From assembly GCA_900550235.1 (NCBI GenBank), contig URRQ01000009.1, positions 1 to 62,701 on the forward strand: DNA of 62,701 nt, in the 5' to 3' direction. Shown here piece after piece: positions 1-7,309 of this stretch. How positions within the stretch are numbered: the stretch's first letter is position 1; each line of letters begins with the position of its first letter. The DNA is from an uncultured Lachnospiraceae bacterium. GTDB lineage: Bacteria > Bacillota > Clostridia > Lachnospirales > Lachnospiraceae. The notes beneath the pieces were generated by a model. The model saw only the letters and a program-made list of their open reading frames with translations, was not told the DNA's origin and ran no database searches. Both the position numbers and the translations under genes were made by a program.

Positions 1-29
1 TTATAACAAAGCACGTAAAATAGGAGGGC

Positions 30-38
30 TGTGGATAA
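30..38 (-). promoter_or_regulatory. DnaA-box-like 9-mer upstream of metG
   Basis: Reads TTATCCACA on the minus strand, the consensus DnaA box. It is a single copy just upstream of the metG promoter. One 9-mer can arise by chance, so a function is only suggested, but the window carries a second cluster of such boxes near 28.5 kb. Confidence 0.3.
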
Positions 39-66
39 AACTACGGAAACTCAAGGATTTGTCATC

Positions 67-95
67 TTGACTTTTTTCTTTTGCTATGTTACGAT
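67..95 (+). promoter_or_regulatory. SigA-type promoter of the metG T-box transcript
   Basis: TTGACT (67-72) and TACGAT (90-95) are separated by 17 bases and lie directly upstream of the T-box leader. Both boxes are close to the vegetative consensus. The sequence at 1-66 shows no clear gene. Confidence 0.65.
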
Positions 96-109
96 TCTAA
101 GCAGATTAT

Positions 110-422
110 ATGAAAAACGCAGTGACGAAAAGAGTACGTTTTTGAAAGCATTACAGAGAATTTCCTAACTCTTGTATCTATGCGGGGGAAGCTGAGAAGG
201 AAAATGTGGAAGAAAGCGGAAGATGGCTTCTGAGCGGTGCACTGAGCTGATTGACAGTAAAGTGTAATGGGTCCGCCCTTTATAGCGGCAGAGTGTGAGC
301 ACAGTTTGGTAAAGCATGTGTAAGGCACTCGTTGAGGTTTGCGTTGTGAAACGTAAATAAATAGAAGTGGTAACACGGGTAATACTCGTCTTCTCTGAAT
401 TTTCGGAGAAGGCGTTTTTTTA
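110..422 (+). promoter_or_regulatory. T-box riboswitch controlling metG
   Basis: A leader of about 310 bases ends in a T-box element (AAGTGGTAACACGGG at about 365-379), followed by an intrinsic terminator hairpin (about 387-415) and a T run. CAGTG near 120 can pair with CACTG near 241 to close Stem I, and an ATG triplet at 223-225 on its 3' side is the best candidate methionine specifier. Uncharged tRNA-Met should stabilise the antiterminator and switch on metG. The T-box and terminator are clear; the specifier assignment is inference. Confidence 0.85.
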
Positions 423-451
423 TTCCAACGAAAAGGAAAAGGAGAAAGAAT

Positions 452-2356
452 ATGGCAGATAAGAAAAAATTTTATATGACAACAGCGATTGCCTATACAT
501 CAGGCAAACCACATATTGGGAACACATATGAATTCGTACTTGCAGATGCGATTGCAAGATACAAAAGAAGCCAAGGATATGATGTGTTTTTCCAGACAGG
601 AACTGACGAGCATGGTCAGAAGATTGAGTTAAAGGCAGAAGAAGCAGGTGTATCACCAAAAGAATTCGTTGATGGAGTAGCTGCACAGGTAAAAGAAATC
701 GCAGATTTAATGAATACTTCTTATGACAAATTTATCCGTACAACAGATGATTATCATGAGAAACAAGTGCAGAAGATTTTCAAAAAATTGTACGATCAAG
801 GAGATATTTACAAAGGACATTATGAAGGAATGTACTGTACACCATGTGAGTCATTCTTTACAGAATCTCAGTTAGTAGATGGGAAATGTCCGGATTGTGG
901 ACGTGAAGTGCAGCCTGCAAAAGAAGAAGCATATTTCTTCAAGATGAGTAAATATGCAGATCGATTGATCGAGCATATCAATACACATCCGGAATTTATT
1001 CAGCCGGTATCTCGTAAAAACGAGATGATGAACAACTTCTTATTACCGGGACTTCAGGATCTTTGCGTATCTAGAACTTCTTTTAAATGGGGAATCCCGG
1101 TAGATTTTGATCCAAAGCATGTGGTATATGTATGGTTAGATGCTCTTACAAACTATATCACAGGTATTGGATATGATTGTGATGGTGAGAGCACAGAGCA
1201 GTTTAAGAAAGACTGGCCTGCAGATTTACATTTGATCGGAAAAGATATCATTCGTTTCCATACGATTTATTGGCCGATTTTCTTAATGGCATTGGATCTG
1301 CCGCTTCCAAAACAGATTTTCGGACATCCGTGGTTACTCCAAGGTGATGGCAAGATGAGTAAATCCAAAGGAAATGTCATTTACGCAGATGAGCTTGTAA
1401 GCTTATTCGGTGTGGATGCGGTACGTTACTTTGTTCTTCATGAGATGCCATTTGAAAATGATGGTGTGATTACATGGGAACTTATGGTAGAACGTTTAAA
1501 TTCAGATCTAGCTAATACACTCGGTAACCTTGTAAACAGAACAATTTCTATGACAAACAAATACTTTGGCGGAGTTGTAACAGATAAAGGTGTTGTAGAA
1601 GAAGTGGATGCTGACTTAAAAGCATTTGTAGAAAAAACACCGGCGCTTGTAGAAGAAAAGATGGATAAACTCCGTGTTGCAGATGCAATGACAGAAATCT
1701 TCAATCTCTTCAAACGCTGCAACAAGTATATTGATGAGACAATGCCATGGGCACTTGCAAAAGAAGAAGATAAAAAAGACCGTTTGGAAACAGTCCTTTA
1801 TAACTTGATTGAAAGCATTAAAAAAGGTGCGGAAGCAATTGCACCGTTTATGCCGGAAACAGCAGAGAAAATCCTTGCACAGCTTGGCGATGGAAAAGTA
1901 ACAGAAACACCGGAAATTTTGTTCCAAAGATTAGACCTTGAAGAAGTGATGAAAAAAGTAGAAGAACTTCATCCACCGGTTGTAGAGGAAGAAGTTGTAG
2001 AAGAAGATGTGATCGATATCGAACCAAAAGAAGAGATTACATTTGAAGACTTTGGAAAAATGCAGTTCCAGGTTGGAGAGATCATTGCTTGTGAAGAAGT
2101 AAAGAAATCAAAAAAATTACTTTGCTCTCAAGTAAAGATTGGAAGTCAGGTAAAACAGATCGTGTCCGGAATTAAGTCACAGTATTCTGCGGAAGAAATG
2201 GTTGGAAAGAAAGTAATGGTTCTTGTAAACTTAAAACCTGCGAAACTTGCAGGAGTGTTATCAGAAGGAATGCTCCTTTGCGCAGAAGATGCAGAAGGGA
2301 ATCTGTCTCTTATGACACCAGAGAAAAATATGCCGGCTGGAGCAGAAATCTGTTAG
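452..2356 (+). CDS. metG: Methionyl-tRNA synthetase
   Basis: Class I aminoacyl-tRNA synthetase that charges tRNA-Met in the cytoplasm. A HIGH-like motif (PHIGN, about residues 20-24) opens the Rossmann fold, a CxxC/CxxC zinc knuckle (CTPC...CPDC) lies near residues 128-148, and KMSKSKGN begins near residue 301. An anticodon-binding helical domain follows, then a very acidic linker (about 510-530) and a C-terminal OB-fold tRNA-binding domain of the Trbp111/EMAP type. The length of 634 residues is normal for the Firmicute form with the fused C-terminal domain. The start is set by AAGGAGAAAGAAT just upstream. Expression should depend on the T-box leader. tatD follows, as in Bacillus, but behind a repeat-rich gap. 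Confidence 0.97.
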   Translation: MADKKKFYMTTAIAYTSGKPHIGNTYEFVLADAIARYKRSQGYDVFFQTGTDEHGQKIELKAEEAGVSPKEFVDGVAAQVKEIADLMNTSYDKFIRTTDDYHEKQVQKIFKKLYDQGDIYKGHYEGMYCTPCESFFTESQLVDGKCPDCGREVQPAKEEAYFFKMSKYADRLIEHINTHPEFIQPVSRKNEMMNNFLLPGLQDLCVSRTSFKWGIPVDFDPKHVVYVWLDALTNYITGIGYDCDGESTEQFKKDWPADLHLIGKDIIRFHTIYWPIFLMALDLPLPKQIFGHPWLLQGDGKMSKSKGNVIYADELVSLFGVDAVRYFVLHEMPFENDGVITWELMVERLNSDLANTLGNLVNRTISMTNKYFGGVVTDKGVVEEVDADLKAFVEKTPALVEEKMDKLRVADAMTEIFNLFKRCNKYIDETMPWALAKEEDKKDRLETVLYNLIESIKKGAEAIAPFMPETAEKILAQLGDGKVTETPEILFQRLDLEEVMKKVEELHPPVVEEEVVEEDVIDIEPKEEITFEDFGKMQFQVGEIIACEEVKKSKKLLCSQVKIGSQVKQIVSGIKSQYSAEEMVGKKVMVLVNLKPAKLAGVLSEGMLLCAEDAEGNLSLMTPEKNMPAGAEIC

Positions 2357-2557
2357 GGACGTAGTGAATTGTAAAAAGGGTACGTCCCCAATTGGAAAAT
2401 GGTGTGTCCCTAATTGCGATAAAGGGTGTCCCCGTTACTAAAAGTGGAGTAAAATAGTAGGGGAATTTAGAAAGGGACAGGTTAAAATACAAAAAGGGAC
2501 ATAGTAAAAGTTAATTGGGGACGTAGTAAAATAACAAAATACTACGTCCCCAATTAA
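2356..2557. repeat. Cluster of GGGGACGTAG-type palindromic repeats
   Basis: About 200 bases between metG and tatD hold several degenerate copies of a GGGACGTAGT / ACGTCCCCAATT unit in both orientations (near 2356, 2381, 2404, 2427, 2474, 2496, 2517 and 2544). The last forms a perfect inverted repeat with 18-base arms (2511-2528 and 2540-2557) around an 11-base loop, ending at the tatD ribosome binding site. No ORF or transposase is present. Such GGGGAC/GTCCCC palindromes resemble REP-like elements mobilised by RAYT/Y1 transposases, but that link is inference. Confidence 0.7.
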
Positions 2558-2567
2558 GGAGGAAGAC

Positions 2568-3332
2568 ATGATATTTGATACACATGCACATTATGATGAT
2601 GAGCAGTTTGATGAGGACAGAGAGCAGCTTCTGAAAAGTATGGCTGACAATGGTGTGGGAACGATCGTAAACGTGGGTGCAAGTTTGCATGGGTGCAAAG
2701 CCTCCGTGGAACTTGCGAAAAAATATCCATTCATATATGCTGCGGTTGGCGTGCATCCAGACCATGTCGGAGATTTGAATGAAGAAACTTTTCAGTGGCT
2801 AAAGTCACAGCTTGAGAACGAAAAAGTTGTTGCTCTTGGAGAAATCGGTTTGGATTATTATTGGGATAATGAATCCCACGACGTGCAGAAGAAATGGTTT
2901 ATCGAACAGTTGAAATTGGCAAGAGAGTTTGATATGCCAATTAATATCCATAGCCGTGAGGCGGCAGCAGACACATTGGAGATTATGAAAGAACACGCAC
3001 AGGGACTTCGAGGGATTATTCATTGTTTCTCTTATTCAAAAGAGATGGCACGTGAGTATGTGAAAATGGGATTCTATATCGGAGTTGGCGGTGTAGTGAC
3101 ATTTAAAAATGCGAAAAAGTTGAAAGAAGTGGTAGAAGAACTTCCACTGGATCGAATTGTTTTAGAAACAGATTCTCCTTATCTTGCACCAACACCTAAT
3201 CGTGGGAAGCGAAATTCTTCAATCAATCTTAAGCGTGTAGCTGAAGAAATTGCTCAGATTAAAGGTGTTACAACAGAAGAAGTCATTCGTCAAACAGAAA
3301 AAAATGCAAGAGAAGTATACGGCTTGTCATAA
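2568..3332 (+). CDS. tatD: TatD family metal-dependent DNase
   Basis: Amidohydrolase-superfamily nuclease of the TatD/YcfH type, with a TIM barrel binding two metals. Visible ligands are the N-terminal HAHYDD motif (residues 5-10), the glutamate in ALGEIGLDYYW, HSRE near residue 128, HCFSY near residue 151 and ETDSPYLAP near residue 201. The length of 254 residues is typical. The AAGGAGG ribosome binding site touches the right arm of the long palindrome, so the hairpin could affect translation. The likely role is 3' exonuclease or quality-control nuclease. metG-tatD-rsmA order is widespread in Firmicutes; here extra genes separate tatD from rsmA. Confidence 0.93.
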   Translation: MIFDTHAHYDDEQFDEDREQLLKSMADNGVGTIVNVGASLHGCKASVELAKKYPFIYAAVGVHPDHVGDLNEETFQWLKSQLENEKVVALGEIGLDYYWDNESHDVQKKWFIEQLKLAREFDMPINIHSREAAADTLEIMKEHAQGLRGIIHCFSYSKEMAREYVKMGFYIGVGGVVTFKNAKKLKEVVEELPLDRIVLETDSPYLAPTPNRGKRNSSINLKRVAEEIAQIKGVTTEEVIRQTEKNAREVYGLS

Positions 3333-3342
3333 TAAAGAGTAT

Positions 3343-3378
3343 AAAATACCTGTCAGATTATTTCTGGCAGGTATTTTT
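3343..3378. terminator. Intrinsic terminator between tatD and the convergent flavin reductase gene
   Basis: An imperfect hairpin (ATACCTGTCAG / CTGGCAGGTAT) is followed by T-rich sequence on both strands, so it can serve both convergent genes. Confidence 0.7.
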
Positions 3379-3395
3379 GCATATGATATATATTT

Positions 3396-3962
3396 TTATT
3401 TTTTTAATTTTTTGCCATCGTTAAAAGCTTCGCCAACTCTTTCGGTTACTTTATAATAACCGTGAGTATACGGGTCAAATGCAATAGCGTTTACTAAGGA
3501 CATATCAATCTTATCGTCAACCATAACGCTTTCATCGGCAGTAACGTTGACAACTTGACCAATCACTCCACAGCCATATGTATCATTTTGATATTCTATA
3601 AATTTACATTCCATGCAGAGAGGAAATTCATTGATGATCGGAGCGTCTACAAGTTCTGATTTTGTTGCGGTAAGTCCGCTTTCTTTGAGTTTGTCTTCCA
3701 CCTTATTTCCGGATGCGATACCAAAATAATCGGCTTCAACTACATGGGCGGCATCGGCGATGCTCACAGTAAATGCACCGCGAGCTTTGATATTTTTTAC
3801 AGTCTTGTGCGTCTCTGTCAGCTTTAGAGCGACACGACCTCTTTCCTGCATCATTCCCCAAGCGGCATTCATAACATTGACGCTTCCATCGTCATTGTAC
3901 GTTGCGATCATTAGAACCGGCATTGGAAAAATTCCCTCGGTAATATTTAGTTTCTTCCTCAT
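3396..3962 (-). CDS. Flavin reductase family (flavoredoxin-like) protein
   Basis: FMN-binding split-barrel protein of the flavin reductase/flavoredoxin family, about 188 residues. The N-terminal stretch after the start has the typical pattern of a short strand, PMPVLMIATYND and a GSVNVMNAAWG segment, and AYKI-like HGYYKV near the end is also usual. The family uses bound FMN to pass electrons to flavins or other acceptors; the exact partner is not visible here. An earlier in-frame start (3995) exists, but GAGGT eight bases upstream of the ATG at 3962 supports the shorter protein. It stands alone, divergent from the MBL gene. Confidence 0.85.
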   Translation of the reverse strand: MRKKLNITEGIFPMPVLMIATYNDDGSVNVMNAAWGMMQERGRVALKLTETHKTVKNIKARGAFTVSIADAAHVVEADYFGIASGNKVEDKLKESGLTATKSELVDAPIINEFPLCMECKFIEYQNDTYGCGVIGQVVNVTADESVMVDDKIDMSLVNAIAFDPYTHGYYKVTERVGEAFNDGKKLKK

Positions 3963-4082
3963 GATATCTACCTCACTTCTATTTAAGATTGACATAAATG
4001 GTGCCCTTATATATGATTATAAAAAGAAGTGAGAAAAATACAAGTACTGCTATAGAATTATCACATGAAAGGTGAGAAAAAG

Positions 4083-4772
4083 GTGGGATTAAACAAATTA
4101 ACTGAAAGAATATATTTTTTAGAACATGAACCGGAAGTTGACAGACCGATGTTAGCTTATATTAAAGGAGATAAACTATCTTTGGCGATTGATGCGGGAT
4201 ATTCGGCCTCTCATGTTCAGGATTTCTACAAAGAACTTGCGTCAGAACATTTAAAGAAACCTGATTTCACGGTAATTACACACTGGCATTATGACCATAC
4301 TTTTGGCATGCATACAATCAGTGGGATAAGTATCGCTCATGACAAAACGAATGAGTTTCTTAAACAGCAGCAAGAACTGGCAAAAGATACTCATTACATT
4401 GAAGTTCTGAAAAATGAAGATGTTCATTTCAGAAAAGAATATTGTGGACAAGATCAGTTAAACATTGTGCTGTCAGATTTATCTTTTTCAGATGTAATAA
4501 CTTTGGATTTAGGAGGCATCACTGCCCAAGTATTTCATACTGTATCGCCACATTCAGAAGATACCACTTGTGTTTATGTACCGGAAGAAAGAGTGCTGTT
4601 TTTAGGGGATTCAACAAGTGAAGATTTCTTTCATGACGGCTATATGGATAAGGAAAAATTACGTTCTTTGATGCAGATGATTCAATCTACGGATTGTGAT
4701 TATTGCATACTTAGTCATTGTGAGCCATTAACCAAAGAAGGTTTACTTTGTTATTTGGAAAGTATTCTTTGA
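4083..4772 (+). CDS. MBL-fold metallo-hydrolase
   Basis: Metallo-beta-lactamase fold hydrolase of about 229 residues. The metal-binding signature is THWHYDHTFGMH (HxHxDH), with later ligands at SPHSEDTTCVY, FLGDSTSED and a C-terminal LSHCEP histidine. The GTG at 4083 is preferred over the ATG at 4065, because AAAGGTGAG lies six bases upstream of the GTG while the ATG has no ribosome binding site. No signal peptide is seen, so it is cytoplasmic. The substrate is unknown; lactonase, glyoxalase II-like or small-molecule esterase roles are all possible. A hairpin at 4820-4844 downstream could terminate its transcript as well as the opposing small RNA. Confidence 0.85.
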   Translation: MGLNKLTERIYFLEHEPEVDRPMLAYIKGDKLSLAIDAGYSASHVQDFYKELASEHLKKPDFTVITHWHYDHTFGMHTISGISIAHDKTNEFLKQQQELAKDTHYIEVLKNEDVHFRKEYCGQDQLNIVLSDLSFSDVITLDLGGITAQVFHTVSPHSEDTTCVYVPEERVLFLGDSTSEDFFHDGYMDKEKLRSLMQMIQSTDCDYCILSHCEPLTKEGLLCYLESIL

Positions 4773-4809
4773 TTTATATGTGTTATCAGAATCTAAATAG
4801 TTTCTGCAA

Positions 4810-4953
4810 ATAGAGAAAGCCCGCTAGCCACAAGGACTAGCGGGTCTCCAGTTTACTTATTATCTAAAGGAATGAGAGTAAAGTGCGACATCCTATTTTA
4901 AGGATGTGCTTTACTTTATGAGGGGGGGCGATAGTTGTTTATCAACTATCTTG
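4810..4953 (-). ncRNA. Candidate small RNA, copy 1 of a tandem sibling pair
   Basis: No ORF lies in this gap. On the minus strand a -10 box (TATACT, 4959-4964) is followed by hairpin A (GATAGTTG / CAACTATC, 4930-4950), an unpaired C7 tract with UCAUAAA, hairpin B (AGTAAAG...ACATCC / GGATGT...CTTTACT), the segment CTCATTCCTTTA, and a terminator stem CCCGCTAG / CTAGCGGG with a modest T-rich tail. Predicted length is about 140 nt. Copy 2 at 5341-5468 has the same order, sequence and spacing. The C tract and CUUUCC-like segments could pair with Shine-Dalgarno regions. It may belong to a described family (for example Rfam Clostridiales-1), which could not be checked. Confidence 0.6.
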
Positions 4954-4958
4954 ATGTT

Positions 4959-5011
4959 AGTATATAAGAAAAATATGTCTAAAATATGTTTTAACAATAA
5001 AAGAAATCGAA
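4959..5011 (-). promoter_or_regulatory. Promoter and operator of small RNA copy 1
   Basis: The -10 box TATACT (4959-4964) has no good -35 box. Instead an 11-bp tandem repeat (ACATATTTTAG then ACATATTTTTC, 4968-4989) covers the -35 region, the arrangement used by OmpR/PhoB-family activators. A further conserved block TTCGATTTC (5003-5011) lies 38 bases upstream of the -10 box, exactly as in copy 2. Binding by a particular regulator is inference. Confidence 0.5.
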
Positions 5012-5028
5012 AATTTCTTAAGAACAGT

Positions 5029-5283
5029 TTAAGATTTTAATATATCGTTGATATCAAGAGTCAATGTCCCATCTTCCAATTGAAAACATGGCACACCCAC
5101 GGCTCCTTTTTGCTTTGGTTCATCAAATAAAGGATTTGTATCACGCAACTTTAAGAAGCGTTTGAGATTCCCAATATTGTTTGTCCAATCTAAATATAAA
5201 TATTGTATATGATGTTCTTTTAAGAGCGCCTCAGCATTTACGCAGTCAGGGCAGGCGTTTGTTCCATACATAATAACTTTCAT
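5029..5283 (-). CDS. Glutaredoxin-like thiol protein
   Basis: A small thioredoxin-fold protein of 84 residues with the N-terminal redox motif ACPDC (CPDC, residues 10-13 of the chosen start) and the cis-proline segment GVPCFQ near residue 60. It resembles the glutaredoxin-related proteins of Clostridia. It would be a cytoplasmic thiol-disulfide exchange protein; its partner is unknown. AAGGAGAGAACATT sets the start at 5283 rather than the earlier in-frame codon. It sits between the two sibling small-RNA units on the same strand; its transcript probably has its own start, because the terminator of copy 2 precedes it. Confidence 0.85.
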   Translation of the reverse strand: MKVIMYGTNACPDCVNAEALLKEHHIQYLYLDWTNNIGNLKRFLKLRDTNPLFDEPKQKGAVGVPCFQLEDGTLTLDINDILKS

Positions 5284-5340
5284 AATGTTCTCTCCTTTTT
5301 TACATGAATATATCACGAAGAAAAGGGAAAATCAAGACAT

Positions 5341-5468
5341 GAAAAAACCTGTCGGCTAACCGGCAGGCTTTTCATTAATTTAAAGGAATGAGAGTAAAGT
5401 TTGCATCCCATCTCAGGGATGTGTTTTACTTTATGAGGGGGGTGATAGTTGCTTTAACAACTATCTGA
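5341..5468 (-). ncRNA. Candidate small RNA, copy 2 of a tandem sibling pair
   Basis: Same architecture as copy 1: hairpin A (GATAGTTG / CAACTATC, 5444-5465), an unpaired ACCCCCCUCAUAAA tract, hairpin B (AGTAAA...CATCCC / GGGATG...TTTACT), CTCATTCCTTTA, and a strong terminator (CCTGCCGG / CCGACAGG, then T6). Stem sequences are kept while loops differ, and hairpin B shifts its paired bases in a compensated way (ACATCC/GGATGT against CATCCC/GGGATG), which supports selection on structure. Predicted length is about 127 nt. The terminators of the two copies are unrelated in sequence, which argues against a very recent duplication. Confidence 0.65.
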
Positions 5469-5473
5469 CTCTT

Positions 5474-5526
5474 AGTATAATCGGAAAATGTGTCCAAAGT
5501 ATGTGCAATATCTTAAGGAAATCGAA
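5474..5526 (-). promoter_or_regulatory. Promoter and operator of small RNA copy 2
   Basis: TATACT (5474-5479) is preceded by the degenerate 11-bp repeat ACATACTTTGG / ACACATTTTCC (5483-5504) and by TTCGATTTC (5518-5526), with the same 38-base distance as copy 1. No -35 consensus is present, which fits an activator-dependent promoter. Confidence 0.5.
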
Positions 5527-5577
5527 AAAATATTAAGATATCATAAATCGGAAATAAAATCCGTAAAAAAATCCAAT

Positions 5578-6258
5578 TTAGTTTCCTGTGGGAAGATATG
5601 GACGAAGCACTCCGGCCACATTACTGATTGGCATTGTCTGCAACCATACACGTCCAGGACCTGTAATCAGTGTATTGAAGATGCCTTCACCACCGAATAC
5701 CATGTTTTTAACACCTTTTACAGCTTGAATATCCATCTGACAACTTGGTGTCAGTGCAGCAAGTTGTCCGGTATCTACCACGATCTGTTGTCCAGGTTGT
5801 AATTCATATTCAACGAGATGTCCATCAAATTCCGCAAATACAGTACCATATCCGGATACTCTTTGCAGAATAAATCCTTCACCGCCAAACAGTCCGGAAC
5901 CTAATTTTTTGTGAAAATGAATGGATAGTTCTATTCCGGCTTCTGCAGCGAGAAAGGCGCTTTTTTGGAAAATCATTTCATTTCCCGGGGAGATTTGGAA
6001 AGCTTTAATGGAACCCGGGAAGCTGGATGCAAATGCAATCAATCCTTTTCCGCCTTGTGAAGTATAAACGTTTTGAAAAATCTTTTCTCCGGAAAACATT
6101 CTGCCAAATGCTTTTCCGATTCCTCCGTTTGTGGTAGTTTCCATGAGCATGTTCGGGGACATCCACGACATGGCGCCTCCTTCTGTGATCATTTTTTCAC
6201 CTGCTTCCAAGTGGCAGATTACAACCGGTAAAGTGTCTCCTTTGATCTGATACTCCAT
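5578..6258 (-). CDS. TIGR00266 / AIM24 family protein
   Basis: A 226-residue cytoplasmic beta-structure protein of the TIGR00266 (AIM24-like, DUF124) family. Its marks are MEYQIKGDTLPVV at the start, the GEKMITEGGAMSWM segment near residues 20-33, GLFGGEGFILQRVSG in the middle and GGEGIFNTLITGPG near the end. The biochemical role is unknown; yeast AIM24 is a mitochondrial inner-membrane factor, which does not transfer directly. AAAGGAGACGTATT is the ribosome binding site. It lies downstream of rsmA on the same strand with a 51-base gap containing a small CTTTGC/GCAAAG hairpin. Confidence 0.88.
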   Translation of the reverse strand: MEYQIKGDTLPVVICHLEAGEKMITEGGAMSWMSPNMLMETTTNGGIGKAFGRMFSGEKIFQNVYTSQGGKGLIAFASSFPGSIKAFQISPGNEMIFQKSAFLAAEAGIELSIHFHKKLGSGLFGGEGFILQRVSGYGTVFAEFDGHLVEYELQPGQQIVVDTGQLAALTPSCQMDIQAVKGVKNMVFGGEGIFNTLITGPGRVWLQTMPISNVAGVLRPYLPTGN

Positions 6259-6309
6259 AATACGTCTCCTTTCTTAAATGAAATCATATCTTTGCAAAGA
6301 AGCAAAGCT

Positions 6310-7182
6310 TTATAATTTATTGCTAATGATATCGCTCAGAGTGGCAAATTCTTGCAATGTCAACGCTTCTCCGCGAATGCTTGCGCCTCTTCCTAATTCT
6401 TCGATAGCTTCTGTAATCAGTTCTTTCGGAAGATGGATCTCTGGCGAATTGTTTAATCCGTTTGCTAAAGTTTTTCGGCGCTGATTAAAGGAAGCGCGAA
6501 TGATTTTAAATAGCAGTTTCTCGTCTTTTACGCTGACAGGAGGTTCCTGGTGTCTTGTAAGCCGGATGACAGCAGAACCCACCTTTGGTCTTGGCATAAA
6601 ACAGTTTGGCGGGACGTTTGCCACAATGTATGGTTTGGCATAGTATTGAACGGCAAGGGAAAGGGCGCCGTAATCTTTCGTTCCCGGACCAACCTGCATA
6701 CGGTCAGCAACTTCTTTTTGTACCATAACGGTGATGCTTTCCACCGGAACATGGCTTTCAAATAATCCCATGATAATCGGCGTAGTAATATAGTATGGTA
6801 AATTTGCTACAACCTTAATCGGTTTTCCGTGATTGTAAGTTTCTGCAAGGGAGGCAATATCCACTTTCAATACATCATCATTGATGATCATCACGTTATC
6901 GTAATCGGATAAGGTATCTTCCAGGATTGGTATTAATGCTTTGTCGATTTCAACAGCAATGACCTGGCGGGCCTTATATGCCAAATACTGAGTCATTGTT
7001 CCGATTCCGGGTCCAATCTCCAAAACGAGGTCATCTTTTGTGATTTCAGCAGAATCAATAATCTTATCAAGTACATGGGTATCGATGAGAAAGTTCTGTC
7101 CGAATTTTTTTTGGAATGTAAAATTATATTTTTGTAATACTGCAATAGTATTTTGTGGATTGCCTAAAAATGGCTCTTTCAT
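6310..7182 (-). CDS. rsmA: 16S rRNA dimethyladenosine transferase (A1518/A1519)
   Basis: KsgA/RsmA dimethylates two adjacent adenosines in the 3' terminal helix of 16S rRNA late in small-subunit assembly, using S-adenosylmethionine. The protein has the N-terminal KKFGQNFLID motif, the SAM-binding loop EIGPGIGTMT (about residue 56), the acidic VEIDKAL strand and the catalytic NLPYYITTPI motif near residue 126. The C-terminal small domain ends in a typical RRGA-like region. The length of 290 residues is normal. GTAGGAGATAATTTT gives a strong start. Loss of this enzyme gives kasugamycin resistance in other bacteria. Confidence 0.96.
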   Translation of the reverse strand: MKEPFLGNPQNTIAVLQKYNFTFQKKFGQNFLIDTHVLDKIIDSAEITKDDLVLEIGPGIGTMTQYLAYKARQVIAVEIDKALIPILEDTLSDYDNVMIINDDVLKVDIASLAETYNHGKPIKVVANLPYYITTPIIMGLFESHVPVESITVMVQKEVADRMQVGPGTKDYGALSLAVQYYAKPYIVANVPPNCFMPRPKVGSAVIRLTRHQEPPVSVKDEKLLFKIIRASFNQRRKTLANGLNNSPEIHLPKELITEAIEELGRGASIRGEALTLQEFATLSDIISNKL

Positions 7183-7251
7183 AAAATTATCTCCTACTTG
7201 TTAAGTTTTATATAGATAAGGATACGAGTAAGTATCCGGTTTCATACGCCT

Positions 7252-7279
7252 AGTATAACATAAAAATATGTTGTATAAT
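7252..7279. promoter_or_regulatory. Divergent promoter region with a small palindrome between rsmA and the PHP gene
   Basis: On the plus strand TATAAT (7274-7279) could serve the PHP gene. On the minus strand TGTTATACT (7252-7260) is an extended -10 box for rsmA. Between them lies the dyad AACATA / TATGTT (7257-7272). Neither direction has a good -35 box. An operator role for the dyad is only a suggestion. Confidence 0.35.
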
Positions 7280-7309
7280 ACTACTAAAAATGAAGAGCGG
7301 AGGAAAAAT

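Noticed and set aside
89..686. Minus-strand open frames at the start of the window
   Set aside because: They oppose the metG T-box and the start of metG; their composition is that of antisense shadows.
2356..2567. A CRISPR array between metG and tatD
   Set aside because: The repeats are degenerate, occur in both orientations and have irregular spacing with no unique spacers; no cas gene is present.
4868..4900. Possible short peptide starting MRVK on the plus strand in small-RNA copy 1
   Set aside because: ATGAGAGTAAAG is shared by both copies, but the reading frames then diverge in length and sequence (9 codons against about 25), so structure rather than a peptide is conserved.
5488..5802. 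104-residue plus-strand open frame
   Set aside because: It is mostly antisense to the TIGR00266 gene and starts inside the small-RNA promoter region; no ribosome binding site.
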